DNA from: Pseudomonas sp. GM79
Lineage (GTDB): Bacteria; Pseudomonadota; Gammaproteobacteria; Pseudomonadales; Pseudomonadaceae
NCBI RefSeq assembly: GCF_000282495.1
Contig: NZ_AKJE01000095.1
Location: forward strand, 19,809-83,808
Reading direction: 5' to 3'
Length of the DNA: 64,000 bases
Of the stretch, positions 42,992-51,798 are shown piece by piece. The translations under genes were made by a program, and so were the position numbers. Under the pieces are notes generated by a model that was given only the letters and a program-made list of their open reading frames with translations, was not told the DNA's origin and did not search any database. Every line of letters starts with the position of its first letter. Position 1 is the stretch's first letter.

Positions 42992-44344
42992 CTAGCTCGC
43001 TTCAAATAACGCCATGGCCTCGACATGTGCCGTCTGAGGAAACATATCGAGAATCCCGGCACGTTTTAACCGGTAGCCCTGCTTGATCAATTCGACTGTG
43101 TCGCGCGCCAGCGTTGCAGGGTTGCACGACACATACACCAATCGTTTGGCGCCCAGGGACGCAAGCTTGCGTACCACCTCGAAAGCGCCGTCGCGAGGTG
43201 GGTCCAAGAGTACCGCACAAAAGCCTTCATCGGCCCATTCGGCATCGGCCAAAGGCTGGGATAAATCGGCCTGAAAAAACTTCGCATTATGCAGATTATT
43301 GCTGACAGCATTCGCGGCGGCACGCTCGACCATCGCCTGCACCCCCTCCACCGCCACCACTTCGCGAACGGTTGTGGCCAGCGGTAAAGCAAAGTTGCCT
43401 AACCCACAAAACAAGTCCAGAACCCGCTCATCAGATTTCGGTGCCAACCACGCCAACGCCTGGGCCACCATCGCTTCGTTGACCCCGGCGTTGACCTGGA
43501 TGAAATCTCCCGGCCGATACGCCAGGTTCAAGTCCCACTGCTCAAGGCGATAGCCCAGTGACTGATCGGCCTCGACCGGTTGCGGCTCGCCGTCGCCATG
43601 CAGCCACAACTGGGCTTCATGGAACGCGCAGAAGTCCTTGAGGATGGTCATGTCGGCTTCGGACAACGGCGCCATGTGCCGCAGCAATACCGCCAATGAC
43701 GAACCGCTGAACAACTCCACATGCCCCAGCGCCTGAGGTTTGCTCAAGCGCCGCAGCATCTCCGGCAAGCGGGTCATGATCGGTTGCAAGGGCTGTACCA
43801 GCACCGGGCATTCGTTGATAGCGACGATGTCCTGACTGCCGGCAGCACGGAAGCCGACTTCGAGTTTTTTCGCTTTCATGTCCCAACGCACCGCCACTCG
43901 GGCGCGACGACGGTAGCCGAACTCCGGACCGCTCAACGGCGCTGCCCACTCTTCAGGTTCGACACCGGCAACCCGCGACAATTGCTCGGCGAGCATGCGC
44001 TGTTTCAGGGCGAGCTGTTCGTTGTGGGGCAAATGCTGCACGCTGCAACCGCCGCAGCGAGCGGCATGAGCGCACGGTGCCGGGCGGCGCAATTCACTGG
44101 CCTGGAACACGCGCTCGGTGCGCGCCTCGACCACTTTGCCGTGGGCACCCAAGACCCGCGCCTCGACGTCTTCACCGGCCAATGCGCCGATGACGAACCA
44201 GGTGCGACCTTCGAAAAACGCGATACCGCGACCGTCATTGGCCAGGCGCTCGATGGTCAAGCGCTGCTTTTTGCCGGTCGGGACTTGCGGGGCCTTGCTG
44301 CCGCCCGTGGGCTGGAAGCGCAGGCCTCTCTCTTGCTTGGCCAT
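42992..44344 (-). CDS. rlmD: 23S rRNA (uracil-1939-C5)-methyltransferase RlmD
   Basis: A 450-residue rRNA methyltransferase (also RumA/YgcA). A TRAM domain (about 25-85, KKQRLTIERLANDGRGIAFFEGRTWFV) is followed by the iron-sulfur cysteines in PCAHAARCGGCSVQHLP plus a later Cys (NECPVL), the SAM site VLDLFCGLGNFALPLA, DPPRDGA and the catalytic Cys in YVSCNPATLARD. It methylates U1939 of 23S rRNA. Its ATG shares one base with the cysM stop codon (TGATG), so translation is coupled. Confidence 0.96.
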   Translation of the reverse strand: MAKQERGLRFQPTGGSKAPQVPTGKKQRLTIERLANDGRGIAFFEGRTWFVIGALAGEDVEARVLGAHGKVVEARTERVFQASELRRPAPCAHAARCGGCSVQHLPHNEQLALKQRMLAEQLSRVAGVEPEEWAAPLSGPEFGYRRRARVAVRWDMKAKKLEVGFRAAGSQDIVAINECPVLVQPLQPIMTRLPEMLRRLSKPQALGHVELFSGSSLAVLLRHMAPLSEADMTILKDFCAFHEAQLWLHGDGEPQPVEADQSLGYRLEQWDLNLAYRPGDFIQVNAGVNEAMVAQALAWLAPKSDERVLDLFCGLGNFALPLATTVREVVAVEGVQAMVERAAANAVSNNLHNAKFFQADLSQPLADAEWADEGFCAVLLDPPRDGAFEVVRKLASLGAKRLVYVSCNPATLARDTVELIKQGYRLKRAGILDMFPQTAHVEAMALFEAS

Positions 44345-45246
44345 CAGTTGGGCGCGTCGAAAATGCCGGTCGACAAGTAACGGTCGCCACGGTCGCAGAT
44401 GATCGCGACGATCACCGCATTTTCAACTTCTTTGGACAGGCGCAGCATCGCCGCCACGGCACCGCCCGAAGACACGCCGCAAAAGATGCCTTCTTCGCGC
44501 GCCAGACGACGGGTCACGTCTTCGGCTTCGCTTTGTGCCATGTCGACGATCCGGTCCACGCGCTCGGCCTGGTAGATCTTCGGCAGGTATTCCTGCGGCC
44601 AGCGACGGATGCCCGGAATTGCCGAGCCTTCCATCGGTTGCAGCCCGATGATCTGCACGTTGTCGTTCTGCTCTTTCAAGTAGCGCGAAACGCCCATGAT
44701 GGTGCCGGTGGTGCCCATCGAGCTGACGAAATGAGTGATGGTGCCTTCGGTCTGGCGCCAGATTTCCGGACCGGTGGTGGTGTAGTGCGCTTCAGGATTG
44801 TCACCGTTGGCGAACTGATCCAGCACCTTGCCGCGGCCTTCGGCTTCCATTCGCTGGGCGAGGTCGCGAGCGCCTTCCATGCCTTCTTCCTGGCTGACCA
44901 GAATCAGCTCGGCGCCATAAGCCGTCATGGCGGCTTTACGCTCGGCGCTGGAGTTGTCCGGCATGATCAGGATCATCTTGTAACCCTTGATCGCCGCAGC
45001 CATGGCCAAGGCAATCCCGGTGTTGCCCGAGGTCGCTTCGATCAGCGTATCGCCGGCGTGGATCTGCCCGCGCAATTCGGCACGGGTGATCATCGACAGC
45101 GCCGGACGGTCCTTGACCGAACCCGCCGGGTTATTCCCTTCGAGCTTGAGCAAAAGGGTATTGCTGGTGGCGCCAGGCAGGCGCTGCAAACGGACCAGCG
45201 GAGTGTTGCCGACGCAATCGGCGATGGTTGGGTACTGCAAGGTCAT
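44344..45246 (-). CDS. cysM: O-acetylserine sulfhydrylase B, CysM
   Basis: A 300-residue PLP enzyme that makes cysteine from O-acetylserine and sulfide or thiosulfate. Start at MTLQYPTIADCVGNTPLVRLQRL. The PLP lysine is in NPAGSVKDRPALSMI, the substrate loop in EATSGNTGIALAMAA, and the phosphate-binding loop in SSMGTTGTIMGVSRYL; the length and the RRWPQEYLPKIY segment favour CysM over CysK. The coupled rlmD gene follows. The gene upstream is a nuclease-family gene rather than the siderophore receptor gene I recall there in P. aeruginosa. Confidence 0.96.
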   Translation of the reverse strand: MTLQYPTIADCVGNTPLVRLQRLPGATSNTLLLKLEGNNPAGSVKDRPALSMITRAELRGQIHAGDTLIEATSGNTGIALAMAAAIKGYKMILIMPDNSSAERKAAMTAYGAELILVSQEEGMEGARDLAQRMEAEGRGKVLDQFANGDNPEAHYTTTGPEIWRQTEGTITHFVSSMGTTGTIMGVSRYLKEQNDNVQIIGLQPMEGSAIPGIRRWPQEYLPKIYQAERVDRIVDMAQSEAEDVTRRLAREEGIFCGVSSGGAVAAMLRLSKEVENAVIVAIICDRGDRYLSTGIFDAPN

Positions 45247-45353
45247 GGCGTATTCGCAATCCAGACTGCGGGGGCGCCTATCATACCGGCAAACGTGCGC
45301 AGGCCATATCACGCAAAGTAAGGGGCTTATGGCGAATGGGAATAAGAAGGAGA

Positions 45354-46376
45354 TTACCCGCTCTTCTCCTGCTCAAAATCCAGCGCATAAAACTCATGCA
45401 ATTTAGCCTGCAACAACTGCTTGTCCGGCAGGCGAGTCTGGTATTCGGCAATTAACGCTGGCGACAGGCTACGGTTAAGGGCGTACTCGACCACCTCGTC
45501 ATCCTTGCTGGCACAAAGCAACACACCAATGGCAGGGTTTTCGTGGGGTTTGCGCTCATTGCGATCCAGCGCTTCCAGATAGAAATCCAGCTTGCCCAAA
45601 TACTCCGGCTCAAACCGACCGACCTTGAGCTCAATGGCTACCAGACAGTTGAGCCCACGGTGGAAGAACAGCAGATCCAGGGCGAAATCACGCCCGCCGA
45701 CTTGCAGCGGGTATTGGGAGCCGACAAAACAGAAATCACGACCCAGTTCGATCAGAAACTCCTTGAGACGCGCCAGCAGCCCCTTATGCAGATCGGTTTC
45801 GGCATGGCCGCCGGGCAGGTCGAGAAACTCGACCATGTAGGCATCGCGGAAAATCTCAAGCGCCGCAGGGTGAGTATGTCTTAGCACTGCGGAGGTTTTT
45901 GCCGGTTGGGTCACGCTACGCTCGAACAGCGCAGTTTTGAACTGACGCTCCAGCTCGCGCTTCGACCACTTCTCCTGAACCGCCATACGTAGATAAAACT
46001 CCCGCTCTTCCGGGAGTTTGCCCTGACTGAAGATGACCAGATTATGGGTCCAGGGTATTTGTCTCACCAGTGGTGAGACTTTCTCGTCCCCCCGGTAAGT
46101 CTCGTAGAACTGACGCATGCGGAACAGATTGGGGCGAGTAAAACCACGTAACCCTGGTTGAGTCTGGGCCAGATGCTCGGCCAATTGACTGACCACAGAA
46201 TCGCCCCACTCAGCCTTTTCCAGCTTGCGACTGATATAGGCACCCACCTGCCAATACAGCTCAATCAGCTGGGTATTCACCGCCTGCATGGCTTGCTGTT
46301 TGGCACTTTTAATCAACGCAAGCACTTCATTGAAACGGTCGTCGGTTGCGTTGTCGGGGACGCTGGATGCATTCAT
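45354..46376 (-). CDS. YhcG-like PD-(D/E)XK nuclease-domain protein (DUF1016)
   Basis: A 340-residue protein with AAGGAG six bases before the ATG. The N-terminal DUF1016 part (FNEVLALIKSAKQQAMQAVNTQLIELYWQVGAYISRKL, PNLFRMRQFYETY, SWTHN-like IPWTHNLVI) is followed by a nuclease-type core: GRDFALDLLFFHRGLNCLVAIELKVGRFEPEYLGKLDFYLEAL, which supplies the Asp and the ExK of PD-(D/E)XK enzymes. Members cut or bind branched DNA and often lie in variable regions or beside restriction genes; none is adjacent here. GC content counted over 46141-46320 is about 53 percent, lower than in cysM, which suggests acquisition. Confidence 0.88.
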   Translation of the reverse strand: MNASSVPDNATDDRFNEVLALIKSAKQQAMQAVNTQLIELYWQVGAYISRKLEKAEWGDSVVSQLAEHLAQTQPGLRGFTRPNLFRMRQFYETYRGDEKVSPLVRQIPWTHNLVIFSQGKLPEEREFYLRMAVQEKWSKRELERQFKTALFERSVTQPAKTSAVLRHTHPAALEIFRDAYMVEFLDLPGGHAETDLHKGLLARLKEFLIELGRDFCFVGSQYPLQVGGRDFALDLLFFHRGLNCLVAIELKVGRFEPEYLGKLDFYLEALDRNERKPHENPAIGVLLCASKDDEVVEYALNRSLSPALIAEYQTRLPDKQLLQAKLHEFYALDFEQEKSG

Positions 46377-46520
46377 GCCGAACTCCTTGAGGACGAGGAA
46401 AAACGCGAATCTATTCCGTCGAATCAGGCATAAGGTGTCGGCAATACCCTTTAGGAAAGGTCGTACAAATAATCGGGAACGCTCCGGCATGATCAGTGCG
46501 GTGGTGGCTGGGAGGGCCTC

Positions 46521-46613
46521 TTCGCGAGCAAGCCCGCTCCCACATTTGATCGGGGTTGATCACATATCGTTGGCTTGGCACATTTCCAATGTGGGAGCGG
46601 GCTTGCTCGCGAA
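46521..46613. repeat. REP inverted pair reaching into the kinase gene end
   Basis: Arms TTCGCGAGCAAGCCCGCTCC and complement face outward around a loop of about 45 bases. The right arm lies inside the reading frame of the neighbouring sensor kinase and supplies its last residues. Confidence 0.92.
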
Positions 46614-47990
46614 AGCGGTCTGACAGGCACCACCATCATCAGCTACTAAACGCATATTCAACCGCAACCCTGCCCCGCTGTTCTCCGCCCACAAACGCCC
46701 ACCCTGCCGCTGCACCGCATTCCTCGCAATGCTCAACCCCAACCCGAACCCACCATCCCCCGGTCGCGATCCATCAAGCCGGATGAACGGCGAGAAGATC
46801 CGTTCAAGATCCTCGTCCGCCACTCCACCGCCCTCGTCCTCCAGCCACAGGTGCCAGAAGTCGCCATCGCGCCGACCACCGAGCGTCACGACACCCCCCT
46901 CAGGTGAATGACGAATGGCGTTGCGCAGAATGTTTTCCAGTGCCTGGGCCAGGGTATTGAGATGGCCGCGCACCCAGCAGGATGCATCCACGGCACAGTG
47001 CAACTGACGCGCCGGCCAGCCACTTTCATAGCAGGCGTTTTCCGTGAGCATCTCCCACAAGGCCTGGACCTGGATCGCCTCATCGGGCAACGGCGCGCGC
47101 TCGGTATCGAGCCAGGCGAGTTGCAGGGCGTCCTCGACCAGACGCTGCATGCCGTCGACTTCCCGGCCAATGCGTTCGCGCAATTGCCCCAGGTCTTGCT
47201 CGCTTTCGCTGGCCACCCGCAGCCGGCTCAGTGGCGTGCGCAATTCGTGGGACAGGTCGCGCAGCAATTGTTGTTGCAGAGCCACCGTGCTTTGCAGGCG
47301 CTCGGCCATATGATCGAAGGCCCGGCCCAGTTCACCCAATTCATCCGAGCGGTTGATGGTGCGACTCGATAAACGCACAGTCAGTTGGTCGGCGCGCCAG
47401 GCATTGGCTTGTTCGCGCAGGCTGTTCAGCGGGACGACCAGCAATCGATACAGCCCCACGCACAGCAGCAGCGTGAACAGCCCGGGAATCACCCCATTGG
47501 TGATCACCCGCCAAAACACCCGGTAGCGTCCTGGCATAAAACGCTGAGGCAACTCGATCACCAGGCTGCCGGCAGACGGGTCATTGGGAAACGGGATCTT
47601 CAGCCACGGCAGGCCCTGGTGGCGCCGACTCACCGGCCAATCCAGACCGCGCAAAAAGGTCAGGCGCTGGATTTCCTGGTTTGCCAGCGGGGAACTGCTC
47701 AGGGATTGCAAGTCGCCGCCGATGACGCCGACCCAGGTCGACTCGTGCTCGCCGACACGCTGCAACCAGGCATCAATGCCTGCACTCTGCTGCTCGTTCC
47801 AGGCCCGCTCCGCCTCGGCGGCGTAGTGCGTAAGGGTGCCCCGGGCCTCGTCGGACAGGAACAGGTTTTTCTTCTCCATGTAGCGGCCCCAGGACCAGCT
47901 CAACCAGATCATCAGCAGACAGAACGCCACCAACAAACACGCCAGTTTCCAGAACAGTGAATGCTTGCCCGGCACGTCAGACCATTTCAT
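46560..47990 (-). CDS. Sensor histidine kinase (PirS-like position), REP-extended C-terminus
   Basis: A 476-residue kinase; the chosen ATG (MKWSDVPGKHS) overlaps the response-regulator gene end by 14 bases; a GTG three codons earlier is possible. Membrane helix 1 is about 12-32, the periplasmic part about 33-160, helix 2 about 163-185, then HAMP, HisKA (DLSHELRTPLSRLRVA), HATPase N box (ENILRNAIRHSPEGG) and G boxes (DEGGGVADEDLERIFSPF, GFGLGLSIARNAV). The natural domain ends near LNMRLVADDGG; the last 22 residues, including TAFASKPAPTLEM, are encoded by a REP arm. Position between cysM and gacS matches PirS, but the pirA receptor gene is absent. Confidence 0.87.
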   Translation of the reverse strand: MKWSDVPGKHSLFWKLACLLVAFCLLMIWLSWSWGRYMEKKNLFLSDEARGTLTHYAAEAERAWNEQQSAGIDAWLQRVGEHESTWVGVIGGDLQSLSSSPLANQEIQRLTFLRGLDWPVSRRHQGLPWLKIPFPNDPSAGSLVIELPQRFMPGRYRVFWRVITNGVIPGLFTLLLCVGLYRLLVVPLNSLREQANAWRADQLTVRLSSRTINRSDELGELGRAFDHMAERLQSTVALQQQLLRDLSHELRTPLSRLRVASESEQDLGQLRERIGREVDGMQRLVEDALQLAWLDTERAPLPDEAIQVQALWEMLTENACYESGWPARQLHCAVDASCWVRGHLNTLAQALENILRNAIRHSPEGGVVTLGGRRDGDFWHLWLEDEGGGVADEDLERIFSPFIRLDGSRPGDGGFGLGLSIARNAVQRQGGRLWAENSGAGLRLNMRLVADDGGACQTAFASKPAPTLEMCQANDM

Positions 47991-48699
47991 CGGCCGCACT
48001 CAATACGTACCCCTTGCCCCAGACAGTACGCACTTCACGCTCGGTGTAACCGATGGCCTTGAGCTTGCGGCGAATCTGGCTGATGTGCATGTCGAGGCTG
48101 CGGTCATGGGGCGCATAACCGCGCTGCAGTACCTGCTGATAAAGGAACGCCTTGCTCAGTACTTCATCACCGTTGCGATTCAATGTATCCAGCAGCCGAT
48201 ATTCGCTGCGAGTCAGGCCGGCCGCGTGTTCGCCCAAAAAGACCTCGCACCGTTCGTCGTCGAAACGCAGGTTGTCCATCGCCGGGGCAATCGGTGCCGG
48301 CGCCGGCCGCCGGTCAAGCGCCACCCGCCGCAGGATGGCTTCGATGCGCACCCGCAGCTCGGCCATGCTGAACGGTTTGGGCAGGTAATCGTCGGCGCCG
48401 AGGCGAAAGCCACTGATGCGATCCGCCTCCGCCCCCAGCGCCGACATCAGCACCACGGGCGTGGAATGGCTCTGGCGCAATTGGGTCAGTACCGCCAGGC
48501 CATTCAGCCCCGGCAGCAGAATATCCATCAACACCACATCGAAGGCTTGCCGACGCGCAATGGCCAACCCTTCCTGGCCGTTCTGACACCAGGTCACCTG
48601 AAAACCACAGCGCCCCAGATGCTCATGGACATAAGCGCCGAGCACCAGATCGTCTTCGATGGAGAGGACGCGGGGGGGAACAACAGAGATGGGAGTCAT
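47977..48699 (-). CDS. OmpR-family response regulator (PirR-like position)
   Basis: A 240-residue regulator. Receiver: VLSIEDDLVLGAYVHEHL (acidic pair), the phospho-Asp in DVVLMDILLPGLNG, Ser in VVLMSALGAEADRI and Lys in GADDYLPKPFSM. The winged helix has LTRSEYRLLDTLNRNGDEVLSKAFLYQQVL and the recognition part HDRSLDMHISQIRRKLK, ending RTVWGKGYVLS. It is translated just before its kinase. By position it would be PirR (PA0929), but the sequence also resembles RstA/CpxR-type regulators, so the signal is uncertain. It is divergent from gacS. Confidence 0.88.
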   Translation of the reverse strand: MTPISVVPPRVLSIEDDLVLGAYVHEHLGRCGFQVTWCQNGQEGLAIARRQAFDVVLMDILLPGLNGLAVLTQLRQSHSTPVVLMSALGAEADRISGFRLGADDYLPKPFSMAELRVRIEAILRRVALDRRPAPAPIAPAMDNLRFDDERCEVFLGEHAAGLTRSEYRLLDTLNRNGDEVLSKAFLYQQVLQRGYAPHDRSLDMHISQIRRKLKAIGYTEREVRTVWGKGYVLSAADEMV

Positions 48700-48914
48700 G
48701 AGTATCTGCAAATAATTCTCAGTTGCCGATTATTCAAGATCGCCTCGCCAGGGGCAACCCATGGTTTGCTCCCCAAGACCAAAGCGCGGAACTGGCCGAC
48801 GAATGACGACATCAATTTTACGAGGATTGCCCGCATGCAAATCGCTACACTGCGCAGGTGGCGCGTGCCGGACGCATGTGCAGGTCAATAAACAGCTGGA
48901 TGCGGGAGAGATGC

Positions 48915-51665
48915 GTGCTCAAGAAACTGGGAATTAAAGGCCGCGTGCTGTTGCTGACCCTGTTACCGACCACCCTGATGGCGCTGGTTCTGGGCGGCTA
49001 TTTCACCTGGATGCAGCAATCGGACCTGCAATCGCAACTCATGCAGCGCGGCGAAATGATTGCCGAACAGCTGGCACCGCTGGTGGCCCCGGCCATGGGT
49101 CGCAAAGACAACGACCTGCTGGAACGCATCGCCACCCAGTTCCTGGAACAAGCCGACGTGCGCGCGGTGACTTTCCTCGCCCCCGACCGCACGACACTGG
49201 CCCATGCCGGCCCGACCATGCTCAATTCGGCGCCTTTGGGCAACGGTTCACAGATGTTGCGCCGCAGTGGCAATGACGCCACGCGCTACCTGCTGCCAGT
49301 GTTCGGCAAGCACCGCAACCTGGCCGGCGACCTGATCCCCGACGAAGCCGACCGTCTGCTGGGCTGGGTCGAACTCGAACTGTCGCACAGTGGCATGTTG
49401 CTGCGCGGTTACCGCAGTCTGTTCGCCAGCCTGCTGCTGATCGGCGGTGGCCTGGTCGGTGCGGCGCTATTGGCGTTGCGCATGGGCCGGACCATCAACC
49501 GGCCATTGAGCCAGATCCAACAAGCCGTGGCACAGCTCAAGGACGGTCACCTGGAAACCCGCCTGCCGCCCCTCGGCAGCCAGGAGCTGGATGAACTGGC
49601 ATCCGGCATCAACCGAATGGCCGGAACCCTGCAGAACGCTCAGGAAGAATTGCAAAACAGCGTCGACCAAGCCACCGAAGACGTGCGTCAGAACCTGGAA
49701 ACCATCGAGATCCAGAACATCGAGCTGGATCTTGCGCGCAAGGAAGCCCTGGAGGCGAGCCGGATCAAGTCCGAGTTCCTGGCCAACATGAGCCATGAAA
49801 TCCGCACGCCGCTCAACGGCATTCTCGGCTTCACCCATTTGCTGCAAAAAAGTGAATTGACCCCGCGCCAGCTCGATTACCTGGGCACCATCGAAAAATC
49901 CGCGGACAGCCTGCTGGGGATCATCAACGAAATTCTCGACTTCTCGAAAATCGAGGCCGGCAAACTGGTGCTCGACCATATTCCGTTCAACCTGCGCGAC
50001 CTGCTGCAAGACACCTTGACCATCCTCGCCCCGGCCGCCCATGCCAAAGAGCTTGAGCTGGTGAGCCTGGTTTATCGCGATACGCCGCTGTCGCTGGTGG
50101 GCGATCCGCTGCGACTCAAGCAGATTCTCACCAACCTTGTGAGCAATGCGATCAAGTTCACCCGCGAAGGCACCATCGTCGCCCGAGCCATGCTTGAAGA
50201 AGAGTATGAAGACAGCGTGCAATTGCGCATCAGCATTCAGGACACCGGCATTGGCCTGTCGAATCAGGACGTGCGCGCCTTGTTCCAGGCCTTCAGCCAG
50301 GCCGATAACTCGCTGTCCCGGCAACCTGGCGGCACCGGCCTGGGGCTGGTGATTTCCAAACGGCTGATCGAACAGATGGGTGGCGAAATCGGCGTCGACA
50401 GCACACCGGGCGAAGGCTCGGAATTCTGGATCAGCCTGAGCCTGCCCAAAACCCGCGACGACGCCGAGGACCTGCCCGGCCCACCCCTGCTCGGACAGCG
50501 GGTGGCGGTTCTGGAAAACCATGAGCTGGCCCGTCAGGCCTTGCAGCATCAACTGGAAGACTGCGGTCTGGCAGTCACGCCGTTCAACACCCTCGAAAGC
50601 CTGGCCAATGGCGTGACCGGTGCCCACCAGACCGATCAGGCCATCGGTCTGGCAGTGCTCGGCATCACCAGCAACGACATGCCGCCGGAGCGCCTCAACC
50701 AGCATATCTGGGACCTCGAACACCTGGGCTGCCGAGTGTTGGTGCTGTGCCCGACCACCGAACTGACGCTGTTCCACCTCTCGGTGCCCAACCCCCACAG
50801 TCAGTTGCAGTCCAAACCGGCCTGCACGCGCAAACTGCGTCGGGCCCTGTCCGACATGGTCAACCCTCGCCAGCAGCGCAGCGACCCCGGCGAGCCGCTT
50901 TCGAGTCGCGCACCGAAGGTCCTTTGCGTCGATGACAACCCGGCCAACCTGCTACTGGTGCAAACCCTGCTCGAAGACATGGGCGCCAAGGTGCTCGCGG
51001 TGGAAAGCGGTTACGCCGCGGTCAAGGCCGTACAGAACGAGACCTTTGACCTGGTGCTGATGGACGTCCAGATGCCCGGCATGGATGGCCGCCAAAGCAC
51101 CGAAGCCATTCGTCAGTGGGAAAGCGAACGGCATTGCACACCACTGCCGATCGTCGCCCTCACCGCCCACGCGATGGCCAACGAAAAACGCGCATTGCTG
51201 CAAAGCGGCATGGATGACTACCTGACCAAACCCATCAGCGAACGGCAATTGGCGCAGGTGGTGTTGAAATGGACCGGTCTGGCGTTGCGCAATCTGGGGC
51301 CGGAGCGCTCCAGCGAAAGCAACAACGATAATGACTTGCAGGTGCTTGATCACGACGAAGGCCTACGCTTGGCGGCGGGCAAGGCCGATCTGGCGGCGGA
51401 CATGCTGGCAATGCTGCTGGCTTCCCTGGAAGCCGACCGCGAGGCCATCCGCGTCGCCCGTGAAGCCAATGACCAGAACGCGCTGATCGAGCGAGTCCAT
51501 CGCCTGCATGGGGCGACCCGTTATTGCGGCGTCCCGCAATTGCGCGCCGCCTGCCAGCGCAGTGAAACCCTGCTCAAGCAACAGGACCCCAAAGCCCCCG
51601 GCGCGCTGGAAGAACTCGAACGAGCCATCAATCGCCTGGCGGCCCATGCGCGCATCAATGCCTGA
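48915..51665 (+). CDS. gacS: Hybrid sensor kinase GacS
   Basis: A 916-residue tripartite kinase. The GTG start gives VLKKLGIKGRVLLLTLLPTTLMALVLGGYF, the GacS N-terminus, with GGGAG upstream. Order: membrane helix, periplasmic domain (about 35-165), second helix, HAMP, HisKA (NMSHEIRTPLNGILGF, His294), HATPase (SNAIKFTREG, GTGLGLVISKRLIEQMGG), a degenerate receiver-like stretch, receiver (CVDDNPANLL, Asp717 in LMDVQMPG) and Hpt (RVHRLHGATRYCG, His862). GacS phosphorylates GacA, which switches on RsmX/Y/Z RNAs that titrate RsmA/E, controlling secondary metabolites, exoenzymes and biofilm. GacA and the RNAs are not in this window. Confidence 0.97.
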   Translation: MLKKLGIKGRVLLLTLLPTTLMALVLGGYFTWMQQSDLQSQLMQRGEMIAEQLAPLVAPAMGRKDNDLLERIATQFLEQADVRAVTFLAPDRTTLAHAGPTMLNSAPLGNGSQMLRRSGNDATRYLLPVFGKHRNLAGDLIPDEADRLLGWVELELSHSGMLLRGYRSLFASLLLIGGGLVGAALLALRMGRTINRPLSQIQQAVAQLKDGHLETRLPPLGSQELDELASGINRMAGTLQNAQEELQNSVDQATEDVRQNLETIEIQNIELDLARKEALEASRIKSEFLANMSHEIRTPLNGILGFTHLLQKSELTPRQLDYLGTIEKSADSLLGIINEILDFSKIEAGKLVLDHIPFNLRDLLQDTLTILAPAAHAKELELVSLVYRDTPLSLVGDPLRLKQILTNLVSNAIKFTREGTIVARAMLEEEYEDSVQLRISIQDTGIGLSNQDVRALFQAFSQADNSLSRQPGGTGLGLVISKRLIEQMGGEIGVDSTPGEGSEFWISLSLPKTRDDAEDLPGPPLLGQRVAVLENHELARQALQHQLEDCGLAVTPFNTLESLANGVTGAHQTDQAIGLAVLGITSNDMPPERLNQHIWDLEHLGCRVLVLCPTTELTLFHLSVPNPHSQLQSKPACTRKLRRALSDMVNPRQQRSDPGEPLSSRAPKVLCVDDNPANLLLVQTLLEDMGAKVLAVESGYAAVKAVQNETFDLVLMDVQMPGMDGRQSTEAIRQWESERHCTPLPIVALTAHAMANEKRALLQSGMDDYLTKPISERQLAQVVLKWTGLALRNLGPERSSESNNDNDLQVLDHDEGLRLAAGKADLAADMLAMLLASLEADREAIRVAREANDQNALIERVHRLHGATRYCGVPQLRAACQRSETLLKQQDPKAPGALEELERAINRLAAHARINA

Positions 51666-51711
51666 TGCAGCGCAATAACGCTGGGCGCCTTGAAGGCTAA
51701 GCTCAAGGTCT

Positions 51712-51776
51712 GTAGCAACTGGCGAAGCCTGCGTTCGACGGCTTCGCCGCCGAACGCAGGCTTCGCCAGTTGCTAC
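51712..51776. repeat. Short REP pair, GTAGCAACTGGCGAAGCCTG type
   Basis: Arms GTAGCAACTGGCGAAGCCTG and complement, continuing through CGTTCG(A/G)CGGC to a tiny loop. It is almost a pure hairpin of 65 bases between gacS and ldhA. Confidence 0.9.
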
Positions 51777-51798
51777 AGGTAACTTCCAGGAGGACAGC

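Noticed and set aside
49467..50798. 443-codon open frame antisense to gacS
   Set aside because: Lies wholly within gacS; composition is that of a shadow frame.
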